Source: Pseudomonadota bacterium (GTDB taxonomy: Bacteria; Pseudomonadota; Alphaproteobacteria; Rhizobiales; Beijerinckiaceae). Taken from it: a DNA stretch of 64,000 bases. Both the position numbers and the translations under genes were made by a program. The stretch lies in assembly GCA_021781815.1 (NCBI GenBank), contig JAJXWB010000005.1, forward strand, positions 1 through 64,000. The letters are read 5' to 3'. A model generated the notes under the pieces. It had not been told where the DNA came from. It worked only from the letters and a program-made list of their open reading frames with translations, and did not search any database. Of the stretch, positions 39,265 to 46,902 are shown piece by piece (within the stretch, counting starts at the first letter, position 1; each line of letters starts with the position of its first letter).

Positions 39265-40113
39265 ATGACGTTGACCATCCGAATGACCTGCGCCCTGGCG
39301 ATGGCGCTTTGGGCGACCGGCGCGCTGGCCGCCGCGGGGGGCGATTCCGCGCCGCCGCCGGTTACGCCTCCGCTCGCCGCGCACCGGGCGGTCTACGACC
39401 TGACGCTCGCCTCCTCCACCGACGCCAAGGCCCCCAACATGGCGCGCGGACGGATCGCATTCGATTTCACGGGCAATTCCTGCGAGGGCTACGTCCAGAA
39501 CTTCCGACAGATGACGGAAATCCAGCCCGCCGAAGGGCCGAGCCGCATCTCTGACATGAGGTCCGCCACTTTCGAGGATGGCGAGGGGCGCACCTTCCGG
39601 TTCAGGGTCGAATCCACGGTCGACAACGCCGGCGTCGAGAATGTCGACGGCCGCGCCGCGAAGTCGAGCGACGGCGCCCTTTCGGTAAGCCTGTCGCGGC
39701 CAAGGCCGAGCAGACTCGACCTCGACAAGGCCGTGGTGTTTCCGACCGAGCATCTGCGGCGCATTCTGGAGGCGGGTCGCCAAGGCAAGAAGATGCTGGA
39801 GGCGAAGGTCTACGATGGTTCGGACAGCGGGCAGAAGGTGTTTGACAGTCTGACCGTCATCGGCGCCCGGACCGAAACGCCCGTCCCGGAAAAGGCCGCG
39901 CAAATTCCGCAATTGCAGAACATGCCCCGCTGGCCCGTGAGCATTTCCTATTTCGAGGAAGGCAAGAAGGACAGTCCGCCCAGCTATACGCTTTCGTTCG
40001 ATCTCTACGAAAACGGCGTTTCGCGGGCGCTCAGGTTCGACTACGGCGATTTTGCGCTTCTTGGCGAACTGACCAAGCTGGAATTTCTGCCGAGCAACCC
40101 CTGCAAGAAGTGA
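39265..40113 (+). CDS. eipB: Cell-envelope integrity protein EipB (DUF1849)
   Basis: The 282-residue periplasmic protein has a signal peptide (about 1-23) and a DUF1849 domain. In Brucella EipB folds as a spiral-like beta structure, with a disulfide that links an early and a very late cysteine and supports envelope integrity. Here the matching residues are Cys73 in GNSCEGYVQ and Cys280, three residues from the end (NPCKK). RRILEAGRQGKKMLEAKVYDG is also a conserved stretch. It converges on dinB with three bases between stops. Confidence 0.9.
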   Translation: MTLTIRMTCALAMALWATGALAAAGGDSAPPPVTPPLAAHRAVYDLTLASSTDAKAPNMARGRIAFDFTGNSCEGYVQNFRQMTEIQPAEGPSRISDMRSATFEDGEGRTFRFRVESTVDNAGVENVDGRAAKSSDGALSVSLSRPRPSRLDLDKAVVFPTEHLRRILEAGRQGKKMLEAKVYDGSDSGQKVFDSLTVIGARTETPVPEKAAQIPQLQNMPRWPVSISYFEEGKKDSPPSYTLSFDLYENGVSRALRFDYGDFALLGELTKLEFLPSNPCKK

Positions 40114-40116
40114 CCG

Positions 40117-41394
40117 CTACTTGCGCGGCCGCTCCAGTCCGATGCCCTTGACCACGGCCTTGCCGCCGAATTTGGCGCGGATCGCGTCCATGGCCGTTTC
40201 GGTCGCCTTGAGGCGGGCGAGGTCAGGGTCGGCGAGATCGGCCTGATCGGCGTCCGAACCGTCGACGAGATCGCTGACGCCGACTCCGATCAGGCGGTAG
40301 AGCGTGCGGCCGAGTTCCGGCGTCAAAAGGTCGCGGGCGACCGGAAATATCCGGGCAGCGAGCTGGGTTGCGCGCAGACCGGACCGCGAGCGGGTCTTCG
40401 TCCGGAAATCCGAAGTCTTGAGCTTGAGCGTTACCGAGCGTCCCGCAAGGTCGGCCGTTTTCAGGCGGTGCGCTACCTTTTCGCAGAGGGCGTGCAGGAT
40501 GGGCAGCAGGGCCTCGGCGTCGGATATGTCTTGCTCGAAGGTGGTCTCGGACGAAATGCTCCGAGTTTCGCGGTCAGGGCTGACCGCGCGCGTGTCGACG
40601 CCGTTCGACAGCCGCCACAGACGCTGGCCCTCGCGACCGAAGTCCCGGATCATGTCGGATTCTGCGCGCGCCTGGATGTCGGCGATGGCTCGCAATCCGC
40701 CGGCGGCGAGCTTTTCGGTCGCGACCTTGCCGACGCCCCAGATGCGACCGACGGGAAGAGGGGCGAGCAGAGCCTTTGCCTCGGCGCGGCCGATGATCGT
40801 GAAGCCGCGCGGCTTGTCCATATCCGAGGCGAGCTTCGCCAGAAACTTGCAGTAGCTCAGCCCGACAGAGACGGTGATGCCGAGGTCGCGCTCGATCTGC
40901 GAAGCGAAACGGGCCAGCGTCGCCGCCGGGCTGCCATGATGCAGCCGCTGCGTGCCGGACAGGTCGAGAAACGCCTCGTCGATCGAGAGCGGCTCGACGA
41001 GCGGGGTCAGCGTCAGCATGCGGGCGCGCACGAGACGCCCGACAGCCGCATATTTCGCCATGTCCGGCTTGACGACGATGGCCTCGGGGCACAGGGCGCG
41101 CGCCTTGAACATGGGCATGGCCGAGCGCACGCCGCAGGTGCGCGCAATATAGCAACAGGTAGCGACGACCCCGCGCTGGCCGCCGCCTATGATCACCGGC
41201 CGGTCACGCAGGGACGGATCGTCGCGCTTTTCGATCGCCGCATAGAACGCGTCGCAATCGACGTGCGCGATCGACAGCGCATCGCGTTCGGGATGGATCA
41301 GCAGGCGCGGCGAACCGCAGGAGGGGCAGCGTCGTGCGCCAGCGGGGGCGTCGCTCAGGCAATCGCGGCAGAGCGGCGCGCCGGTCCCGGCCAC
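40117..41394 (-). CDS. dinB: DNA polymerase IV (DinB) with N-terminal zinc finger
   Basis: The 425-residue Y-family polymerase performs translesion synthesis. The palm motifs AHVDCDAFYA (Asp46, Asp48) and SIDEAFLDL carry the catalytic acids. The little-finger domain follows residue 300. The N-terminus has a four-cysteine finger (Cys9, Cys12, Cys23, Cys26), found in alphaproteobacterial DinB but not in E. coli. The GTG start at 41394 lies one base after the stop of the DUF3572 gene, indicating coupling; the open frame further upstream is a shadow of that gene. Confidence 0.92.
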   Translation of the reverse strand: MAGTGAPLCRDCLSDAPAGARRCPSCGSPRLLIHPERDALSIAHVDCDAFYAAIEKRDDPSLRDRPVIIGGGQRGVVATCCYIARTCGVRSAMPMFKARALCPEAIVVKPDMAKYAAVGRLVRARMLTLTPLVEPLSIDEAFLDLSGTQRLHHGSPAATLARFASQIERDLGITVSVGLSYCKFLAKLASDMDKPRGFTIIGRAEAKALLAPLPVGRIWGVGKVATEKLAAGGLRAIADIQARAESDMIRDFGREGQRLWRLSNGVDTRAVSPDRETRSISSETTFEQDISDAEALLPILHALCEKVAHRLKTADLAGRSVTLKLKTSDFRTKTRSRSGLRATQLAARIFPVARDLLTPELGRTLYRLIGVGVSDLVDGSDADQADLADPDLARLKATETAMDAIRAKFGGKAVVKGIGLERPRK

Positions 41395-41395
41395 T

Positions 41396-41668
41396 TCAGC
41401 CGCTCCAGGTCTCGTCGCCAGCAAGGATCTGGCGCGCGGCGGCGACACGATCCGGCCGCAGGCTCGCCTGGGCGGCAAAGGCCAGCAGGTCCGGTTCGTG
41501 GCCCGCGATATGGTCGAGGATCGCGAGATGGAAGCCGGGCTCGGCGGCCGCCTGACGAAGCCCCGCGGGGTCGAGCCCCGTGAGCGCGAAAAAGCGGGAC
41601 AGGCGTTCCGAATCGGCGGCAATGTAGCCGAGCGCGGCGATCGCAATCGCCTCGGCCTCGTCGCGCAT
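41396..41668 (-). CDS. DUF3572 protein
   Basis: The 90-residue all-helical protein belongs to DUF3572, an alphaproteobacterial family nearly always found next to divK-pleD and dinB. Characteristic parts are EAEAIAIAALGYIAADSERLSRF, GLDPAGLRQAA and FHLAILDHIAGHEPDLLAFA. Function unknown. The ATG at 41668 gives the family N-terminus (a TTG at 41734 is the alternative). It is directly upstream of dinB and divergent from divK. Confidence 0.88.
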   Translation of the reverse strand: MRDEAEAIAIAALGYIAADSERLSRFFALTGLDPAGLRQAAAEPGFHLAILDHIAGHEPDLLAFAAQASLRPDRVAAARQILAGDETWSG

Positions 41669-41844
41669 GGCTGCACTGCGAAAAGACACTGATTTCACCG
41701 AAGGTTGCGAACTTTCCCGAGTCTGCCGGGCCAAGGATTTTCCTTTCGTAAATGTCTGTCAGCTAGAGTGCCTCCGGATCGCGCGTTTGACGAGCCGGAA
41801 TCGACACGGAGCCACCGGGCGCCGAACGAAGGACCGCCGCAGCT

Positions 41845-42222
41845 ATGCCCAAGACCGTATTGATCGTCGAAGACAACGAACTCAACATGAAGCTCTTCAA
41901 TGACCTCCTGGAGGCGCATGGGTATTTGACCCTGCAGGCCAGGGGCGGCGTGGAGGCGGTCGAGCTTGCGCGCGCGCACCATCCGAATCTCATTTTGATG
42001 GACATCCAGTTGCCGGAGGTGTCGGGGCTCCAGGTAACGCAATGGATCAAGGACGACGAGAACCTGCGCTCGATTCCAGTGGTCGCGATCACGGCGTTTG
42101 CAATGAAGGGCGACGAGGAAAAAATCAGGCAGGGTGGGTGTGAGGCCTATCTCTCGAAGCCGATTTCAGTCGTCAAATTTCTTGAAACCGTTCGTAGCTA
42201 CGCTTCTGAAGCTCAAGGATAA
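41845..42222 (+). CDS. divK: Single-domain response regulator DivK
   Basis: The 125-residue receiver-only protein has the phosphorylation site Asp53 in LILMDIQLP, the acidic pair Glu9-Asp10, a Thr in VVAITAFAM and Lys in YLSKPIS. DivK is phosphorylated by DivJ and PleC and steers the CckA-CtrA cell-cycle pathway. The gene is ten bases upstream of pleD, an arrangement conserved across Hyphomicrobiales and Caulobacter, which makes the assignment strong. Confidence 0.94.
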   Translation: MPKTVLIVEDNELNMKLFNDLLEAHGYLTLQARGGVEAVELARAHHPNLILMDIQLPEVSGLQVTQWIKDDENLRSIPVVAITAFAMKGDEEKIRQGGCEAYLSKPISVVKFLETVRSYASEAQG

Positions 42223-42231
42223 GTTCTTTCC

Positions 42232-43605
42232 ATGACCGCTCGTGTCCTCGTCGTCGACGACCTTCTTCCCAATATCAAGCTGTTGGAGGCCCGCCTCACC
42301 GCGGAATATTTCGACGTGCTGACCTCGACCAACGGCCCGGAGGCGATCGAGGTCTGCAAGGCGGGGCTCTGCGATATCGTCCTGCTCGATGTGATGATGC
42401 CGGGCATGGATGGATTCGAAGTCTGCCAACGTCTGAAGACCGATCCCGCCACGTCGCACATTCCGGTCGTCATGGTGACGGCGCTCGACCAGGCGGCTGA
42501 CCGCGTGCGCGGCCTCGACTGCGGCGCCGACGATTTCCTGACCAAGCCTGTGGATGAGGTCGCGCTGATCGCGCGCGTGCGCTCGCTGTCGCGCCTCAAG
42601 GTGACGCTCGATGAGCTTCGGTCGCGCGCGGCGGCCTCTGCGCGCATCGGGCGGTCCGACCCCTTCGTCAACGCGTCTGCCGCCGACGGCCATCGTGGAC
42701 GGGTGCTGCTGGTCGACGACCGGCCGGCCTCCAGCGACCGCATTGTCGCCTCGCTGCGCGGCGAACAATCGGTCGATGTCGAGGCCAACCCGCAGGAGGC
42801 GCTTTTCCGCGCTGCGGAGCATCCCTACGATCTCGTCATCGTCAGCCTCGGGTTGGCCAATTACGACGGCTTGCGCCTGTGCAGTCAGTTGCGCTCGCTC
42901 GAACGCACTCGCAGTCTGCCGCTGCTGACGATCGCGGATCTCGACGATCGGGCCAAAATCCTGCGCGGGCTTGATCTTGGGGTGAACGACTATCTGGTGC
43001 GTCCGATCGATCGCAACGAACTGGTGGCGCGCGTGCGCACGCAGGTGCGCCGCAAGCGTTACGCCGACAGCCTGCGGGACAATGTCGAGCAGGCGATCGA
43101 GATGGCTGTCGTGGACGCCCTGACCGGGCTCCACAATCGGCGCTATTTCGACATGAACCTGACCGGGCTGCTCGATCGGGCGGCGCAGGAGGCCAAGCCG
43201 CTGTCGCTGCTCGTGCTCGACATCGATTTCTTCAAGAAGGTCAACGATACCCATGGACATGACGCCGGCGACGAGATCCTGCGCGCGCTTGCGGCGCGCA
43301 TGCGGCGCGCCGTGCGCAGCGTCGACATGGTCTGCCGTCTCGGCGGCGAGGAATTTGTGATCGTCATGCCGGACACCGCGATCGACATAGCAGCCAAAGT
43401 GGCTGAACGCGTGCGGCGGTCGGTCGAAGCCGAGCCATTCACGGTCAAGGAAGGGCAGGTCGCGATTCCCGTGACGATCTCGATCGGCATCGCCGACCGC
43501 GGATTTGACGCCAATCCGGATTTTCTCTTCAAGTCCGCGGACAAGGCGCTTTACGAGTCGAAGTCCTCGGGCCGCAACCGGGTGACGCTGGCGGCTGCCG
43601 CCTGA
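42232..43605 (+). CDS. pleD: Diguanylate cyclase response regulator PleD
   Basis: The 457-residue protein has an N-terminal receiver with phospho-acceptor Asp53 (LLDVMMPGMDGF), a second, degenerate receiver (about 155-275) and a GGDEF domain (about 295-455). The active loop is GGEEF at 371-375. An RxxD inhibitory site (RSVD, 362-365) lies five residues before it, so product feedback by c-di-GMP is expected. PleD makes c-di-GMP at the pole during swarmer-to-stalked type differentiation. It is co-transcribed with divK. Confidence 0.95.
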   Translation: MTARVLVVDDLLPNIKLLEARLTAEYFDVLTSTNGPEAIEVCKAGLCDIVLLDVMMPGMDGFEVCQRLKTDPATSHIPVVMVTALDQAADRVRGLDCGADDFLTKPVDEVALIARVRSLSRLKVTLDELRSRAAASARIGRSDPFVNASAADGHRGRVLLVDDRPASSDRIVASLRGEQSVDVEANPQEALFRAAEHPYDLVIVSLGLANYDGLRLCSQLRSLERTRSLPLLTIADLDDRAKILRGLDLGVNDYLVRPIDRNELVARVRTQVRRKRYADSLRDNVEQAIEMAVVDALTGLHNRRYFDMNLTGLLDRAAQEAKPLSLLVLDIDFFKKVNDTHGHDAGDEILRALAARMRRAVRSVDMVCRLGGEEFVIVMPDTAIDIAAKVAERVRRSVEAEPFTVKEGQVAIPVTISIGIADRGFDANPDFLFKSADKALYESKSSGRNRVTLAAAA

Positions 43606-43844
43606 ACGGCGGCGGGCGTTCACCACATCTGTTTTCCCTAACGAATGGTTTCCGGCGAAGCTCTAACGCCGCCGATTGCTTTTCCCTCCCAACTTAGTAA
43701 CCTGATCTGGCCGAGCGAGTTTGCATCTGGCGGCGCGGCATGGTCCCGCAGAGGATCGGTCGGCGTCTGTTCGCGTAACGATGTGTATCGGCGACTTTGG
43801 AATACCCTACGGAGTGCTCAGGTCCGCCGCATCTCCTGGGTCCG

Positions 43845-43916
43845 TGGGGTCGGCCGGTCGGAAGCGGTTTAGGAGTGGCCTCCTCGAATGCCGCTGACGA
43901 CCGGCCACCTTCCCCA
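43845..43916. other. Nested 72-base stem-loop, candidate structured RNA
   Basis: Four complementary arms lie one inside another: TGGGG (43845-43849) with CCCCA (43912-43916), GGCCGGTCG (43852-43860) with CGACCGGCC (43898-43906), AGCGG (43863-43867) with CCGCT (43891-43895), and AGGAG (43871-43875) with CTCCT (43880-43884) around a TGGC loop. No T-run follows on either strand, so it is not a standard terminator. Strand is undetermined. It may be part of a small RNA or processed element. Confidence 0.45.
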
Positions 43917-43975
43917 ATCCATATCCACCCCGCGCGCAGGCCGGCGGACGCCGTCATCGCCGGCGTCCGGCCAAT

Positions 43976-44001
43976 AAAAAAGGGCGCCTCACGCGCCCTT
44001 T
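43976..44001 (-). terminator. Intrinsic terminator of rpmG
   Basis: Read on the minus strand, GGGCGC, loop GTGAG and GCGCCC form a hairpin followed by TTTTTT. It starts about 26 bases after the rpmG stop. Confidence 0.9.
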
Positions 44002-44026
44002 GCAACTCTCGAACCAGACGTCTGGA

Positions 44027-44194
44027 TCACTTGATCTTGGTTTCCTTGAATTCGACGTGCTTGCGCGCGACCGGGTCGTATTTCTTGAACGACAATTTGT
44101 CGGTCTTGGTGCGGGCGTTCTTCTTGGTGACGTAAAAAAAGCCCGTGTCCGCCGAGGACAGCAGTTTGATCTTGATGGTCGCGGCCTTGGCCAT
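44027..44194 (-). CDS. rpmG: 50S ribosomal protein L33
   Basis: The 55-residue basic protein is a zinc-free (C-minus) L33, with [37 protein letters not shown] and [10 protein letters not shown]. It sits in the large subunit near the E site. Its own promoter overlaps the end of the MFS gene, and a terminator follows, so it is transcribed alone. The position next to pleD is typical for the order. Confidence 0.96.
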   Translation of the reverse strand: MAKAATIKIKLLSSADTGFFYVTKKNARTKTDKLSFKKYDPVARKHVEFKETKIK

Positions 44195-44251
44195 TGTCTT
44201 TGTTCCCAGCGATTCTCGGGCGATGCGATAACAAACGCCAACGTAAAACAA

Positions 44252-44279
44252 GCCGGCGAACGGTCTTGCCCGTTCCGGC
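44252..44279 (-). promoter_or_regulatory. Hairpin in the rpmG mRNA leader
   Basis: GAACGG (44258-44263) pairs with CCGTTC (44270-44275), extended beyond a two-base bulge by GCCG/CGGC. The hairpin lies near the predicted 5' end of the rpmG transcript, about 58-85 bases before the start codon. A role in message stability or ribosomal-protein feedback is conceivable but not shown. Confidence 0.4.
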
Positions 44280-44295
44280 CCGAAAGCTCGCGCGC

Positions 44296-44323
44296 AAAAT
44301 ACCGACGCGCGGCGGATTGTCAA
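44296..44323 (-). promoter_or_regulatory. Sigma-70-type promoter of rpmG
   Basis: On the minus strand TTGACA (44323-44318) and TATTTT (44301-44296) are spaced by 16 bases. The -35 box overlaps the stop codon of the upstream MFS gene (44322-44320). Predicted transcription begins near 44290. Confidence 0.65.
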
Positions 44324-45525
44324 TCTCGCCGATCTTCGCGTCCCTGTTCCTTACCGCCGGAGGATGGGGAAAGCGCCCCGGCGCGCACTGGGCGACGCCG
44401 CCATTGCGCGATGGCGACGGCGGCCAGGTACATCAGAAACAGCCCTGCGACGCCGCCGAACAGACCGAAGCGCGACGAGGCGTCGAGCGCACGGCCGAGC
44501 AGGGGCGGCCCGGCGACCATTCCGGTCGCGTACAGCATGACGAAAGCGGCGTTGGCGGAGGCGAGGTCGGCGCCTTGATAGCGCGCGCCAAGCTCGGCGA
44601 GTCCGACCATGTACAGGCCGCCGGCGATGCCGCCCCAGACGAACAGCACGAGGCTGAAAGCCGCGAAATTCGCCCCGAGGACCGTCAGTACGAGCGCCCC
44701 GAGGAAGCCGATCAGCGCGATGACGACGATCAGCCTGTTACGGTCGAAGCGGTCCGAGACGACGCCAATCGGCAACTGAAAGAGGACATTGCCGATTGCG
44801 ACGATGGATACGAACAGGGCGCCGGTCGAGGCTCCGTAACCGTTGCGCAGGGCATGCACCGGCAGCAGTCCCATGCCGCCGGTTTCGACCGCCCCGAACA
44901 GGAGCGAGGCCAGCATCAGGGCCGGCGCCCGTGCAAACAGCGCCAGAGCCGGCGCGCCCGCCTTTTCCGAAAAGCCGGGAATGCGCGCGCCGACCGCAGC
45001 GATCGGCAGGGCGGCGGCGAAGAACAGCGTCGCGGCGACGTAAAAGGGCTGGCGCCCCTGGATTCCGACAAGGTTGAGGAACGCCGGGCCGGCAGCGAAG
45101 CCGAGATAAAGCGAAGTGGAATAGATTCCGACCCACAGACCGCGCCGGTCGGGCGGGCTCAACGCATTGACCGCATATTCGCTGACGACGAACAGGATGG
45201 TCAGCGCGCACGAAAAGACGAAGCGGATCGGAAACCACCAGTAAATGTCTGCGACGAAGGCCAGCGCCAGCAGCGATGCGACGGCGAAGCCAAGCGCCGC
45301 CGCCAGCACGTTTCGCACGCCGGCCACGCGGACCAGTCCGGGGATCGCCGGCGATGCGAAAAGCGTCGCGACGCCGGCCATGGCCGTGCCGAAGCCGTTG
45401 GCCTCGCCCGAGAAGCCGGCCGCCTCCATGCGCAGGGCGATGAGCGGAATCGTCAGCGACATGCCCACGCCGACCAGCGAGATCGCGAGGATTGCGATCA
45501 GCAGCGCGGCGCGGTCGCCCTTCAT
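44320..45525 (-). CDS. MFS transporter
   Basis: The 401-residue protein has about 12 hydrophobic helices. Family marks are the N-terminal [21 protein letters not shown], the absence of a strong sugar-transporter signature, and [12 protein letters not shown] between the halves (loop between TM8 and TM9, an MFS motif-A relative). It resembles the YcaD/YfkF-like subgroup of uncharacterised exporters. The charged C-terminal tail is cytosolic. It begins 19 bases after the NUDIX gene on the same strand. Confidence 0.85.
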   Translation of the reverse strand: MKGDRAALLIAILAISLVGVGMSLTIPLIALRMEAAGFSGEANGFGTAMAGVATLFASPAIPGLVRVAGVRNVLAAALGFAVASLLALAFVADIYWWFPIRFVFSCALTILFVVSEYAVNALSPPDRRGLWVGIYSTSLYLGFAAGPAFLNLVGIQGRQPFYVAATLFFAAALPIAAVGARIPGFSEKAGAPALALFARAPALMLASLLFGAVETGGMGLLPVHALRNGYGASTGALFVSIVAIGNVLFQLPIGVVSDRFDRNRLIVVIALIGFLGALVLTVLGANFAAFSLVLFVWGGIAGGLYMVGLAELGARYQGADLASANAAFVMLYATGMVAGPPLLGRALDASSRFGLFGGVAGLFLMYLAAVAIAQWRRRPVRAGALSPSSGGKEQGREDRRD

Positions 45526-45544
45526 GGCTAACGCTCGCGGACGA

Positions 45545-46306
45545 TCAGAGCTCCTCGCGAAACCACGTGCGCCGGACTTCGTAGTAGAAGGATGTCGGCA
45601 GTTCGTGACCCATGCCGGCGTCGAGGCGTTGCTCGAGTTCTTTCAGCACGACGCGGGTTATGTGGGGCAGGTCGAGATTTTGCGCGTCCTTCAAGGGCAG
45701 CCAGACGAGTTCCACCAATTCCGTATCCGGCCCGATCACTCCATCGACGCGATGTGCGATCCATTTGGCGTCGATGCAGAAGAAACTCGAGTCGAACCGC
45801 TTGGGCCGCTTCGGCGGTGTAATAGCGCGGGCGATGAAATGAAGCTCCGAAAGATCCGGCAGGATTCCGTGCGCGACGAACGCGCCCCAGTCGCCGGGCG
45901 GCGGGGCGTCGAGCTTGCCTGGCCTGCCGAGCAGCAGTCCCGTCTCCTCGAACGTCTCGCGAACCGCCGCCAGCGCCAGCGCGCGGGGCAAGGTCTTCGA
46001 CGGCTTCGTGCGCCGCTTGCCGAGCTTTTCCTCGACTTTCGCCGACAGGGGCGCCAGCGCCGTCATCCTGCGGTCGGCAGGTTCGATGCGGCCGCCGGGA
46101 AAGACGAACTTGCCGGGCATGAACTTGTGGCCGGCGTGACGCTTGCCCATCAGCACCTTCGGAACCGGCCCGGAATGGTCAAGCAGGATGAGCGTCGCGG
46201 CGAGTTTCGGCCTGATATTTGGCCATTTCCGCTCCCGATCATGCTGGGTCATGAAGCGGGCGTTGGCGTGTTCGCTGCTTGCAGCGGCCGTCGATTTTCC
46301 GGTCAT
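45545..46306 (-). CDS. NUDIX hydrolase
   Basis: The 253-residue protein carries an expanded Nudix box: FPGGRIEPADRRM is followed, after an insert of about 35 residues, by ALAAVRETFEETGLLLG with the REx2EE metal ligands. This split box is usual in the family of longer CoA/NDP-type Nudix proteins of alphaproteobacteria. It hydrolyses a nucleoside-diphosphate derivative of unknown identity. The start is uncertain between 46306 and the ATG at 46252. Confidence 0.85.
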   Translation of the reverse strand: MTGKSTAAASSEHANARFMTQHDRERKWPNIRPKLAATLILLDHSGPVPKVLMGKRHAGHKFMPGKFVFPGGRIEPADRRMTALAPLSAKVEEKLGKRRTKPSKTLPRALALAAVRETFEETGLLLGRPGKLDAPPPGDWGAFVAHGILPDLSELHFIARAITPPKRPKRFDSSFFCIDAKWIAHRVDGVIGPDTELVELVWLPLKDAQNLDLPHITRVVLKELEQRLDAGMGHELPTSFYYEVRRTWFREEL

Positions 46307-46474
46307 GGGCCTGCCCGTTGATGAATTTGCGCCAGTTGCGATGTTAGGGGGATCGGGCGGCTGCGCCAACGGGCCGTGCCGGCCGAACCGCCAAATCGAC
46401 CGGGTCGGGACAGCCCCATGCGCAAAGCGCAATGCTTGGGCCTGCCAACCCAGCGCGATTGGCTTGTCGTTCCG

Positions 46475-46885
46475 CTATTCCTGACGCTCGTCGAATCCAT
46501 GCATGCGCAGCGCCCACTGATAGCCGATCAGGGCGCCCTTGATCAGGGGCAGCAGCCAGAGCGAGGCGAGCACGATGAAGCTCGTCCAGAGGACGGCGTG
46601 CAGCCAGAGCGGCGCGTCGGGCCACAATTCGTCGAAGGCGAGCAGGGCGGCGACGACGAAATGACCGACGATGAAGATCGTGAAATAGGGCGGCGCGTCG
46701 TCGGCGCGGTGGTGGTGCAGTTCCTCGCCGCAAACCGGGCAGCGGTCGACCACCTTAAGGTAGGATGTGTAGAGCTTGCCTTCGCCGCATTTGGGGCAGC
46801 GGCAGCGGAAGCCGCGGCGCATGGCGAGCCAGACGTCGCGATGCGGGCTGGTGGCGGTGGGTGCAGGCTGAACAGCCGCTGTCAT
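46475..46885 (-). CDS. DUF983 zinc-ribbon membrane protein
   Basis: The 136-residue protein has an N-terminal zinc ribbon with two Cys pairs (CPKCGEGKLY and CPVCGEEL) and then two membrane helices (about 70-125). DUF983 proteins are common in alphaproteobacteria and follow rnr; their function is unknown. The ATG at 46885 has GGAG at proper distance; a GTG at 46906 would overlap the rnr stop. It is probably the last gene of the topA-GNAT-rnr unit. Confidence 0.88.
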   Translation of the reverse strand: MTAAVQPAPTATSPHRDVWLAMRRGFRCRCPKCGEGKLYTSYLKVVDRCPVCGEELHHHRADDAPPYFTIFIVGHFVVAALLAFDELWPDAPLWLHAVLWTSFIVLASLWLLPLIKGALIGYQWALRMHGFDERQE

Positions 46886-46902
46886 GTCATTATCTCCGGC
46901 GG

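Larger units (their letters stand above)
43606..44026. other. 421-base gap between convergent pleD and rpmG
   Basis: No protein-coding gene is convincing in this gap. It contains a long nested stem-loop (43845-43916), a smaller inverted repeat GGACGCC/GGCGTCC around 43945-43969, and the rpmG terminator (43976-44001). Between 43620 and 43840 I see only short dyads, such as GCGG-CATGGTC-CCGC near 43737-43751. The length and structure leave room for an untranslated RNA. Confidence 0.5.

Noticed and set aside
43801-43916. Possible 6S RNA or SRP RNA in the pleD-rpmG gap
   Set aside because: GCCGCATCTC at 43827-43836 recalls one strand of the 6S closing stem, but no partner strand or full secondary structure could be drawn, and the SRP Alu and GNAR-loop features are absent. 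Kept only as an unnamed structured element.
43694-44005. A 103-codon minus-strand frame in the pleD-rpmG gap
   Set aside because: It runs through the rpmG terminator and the nested stem-loop and has no family-like features.
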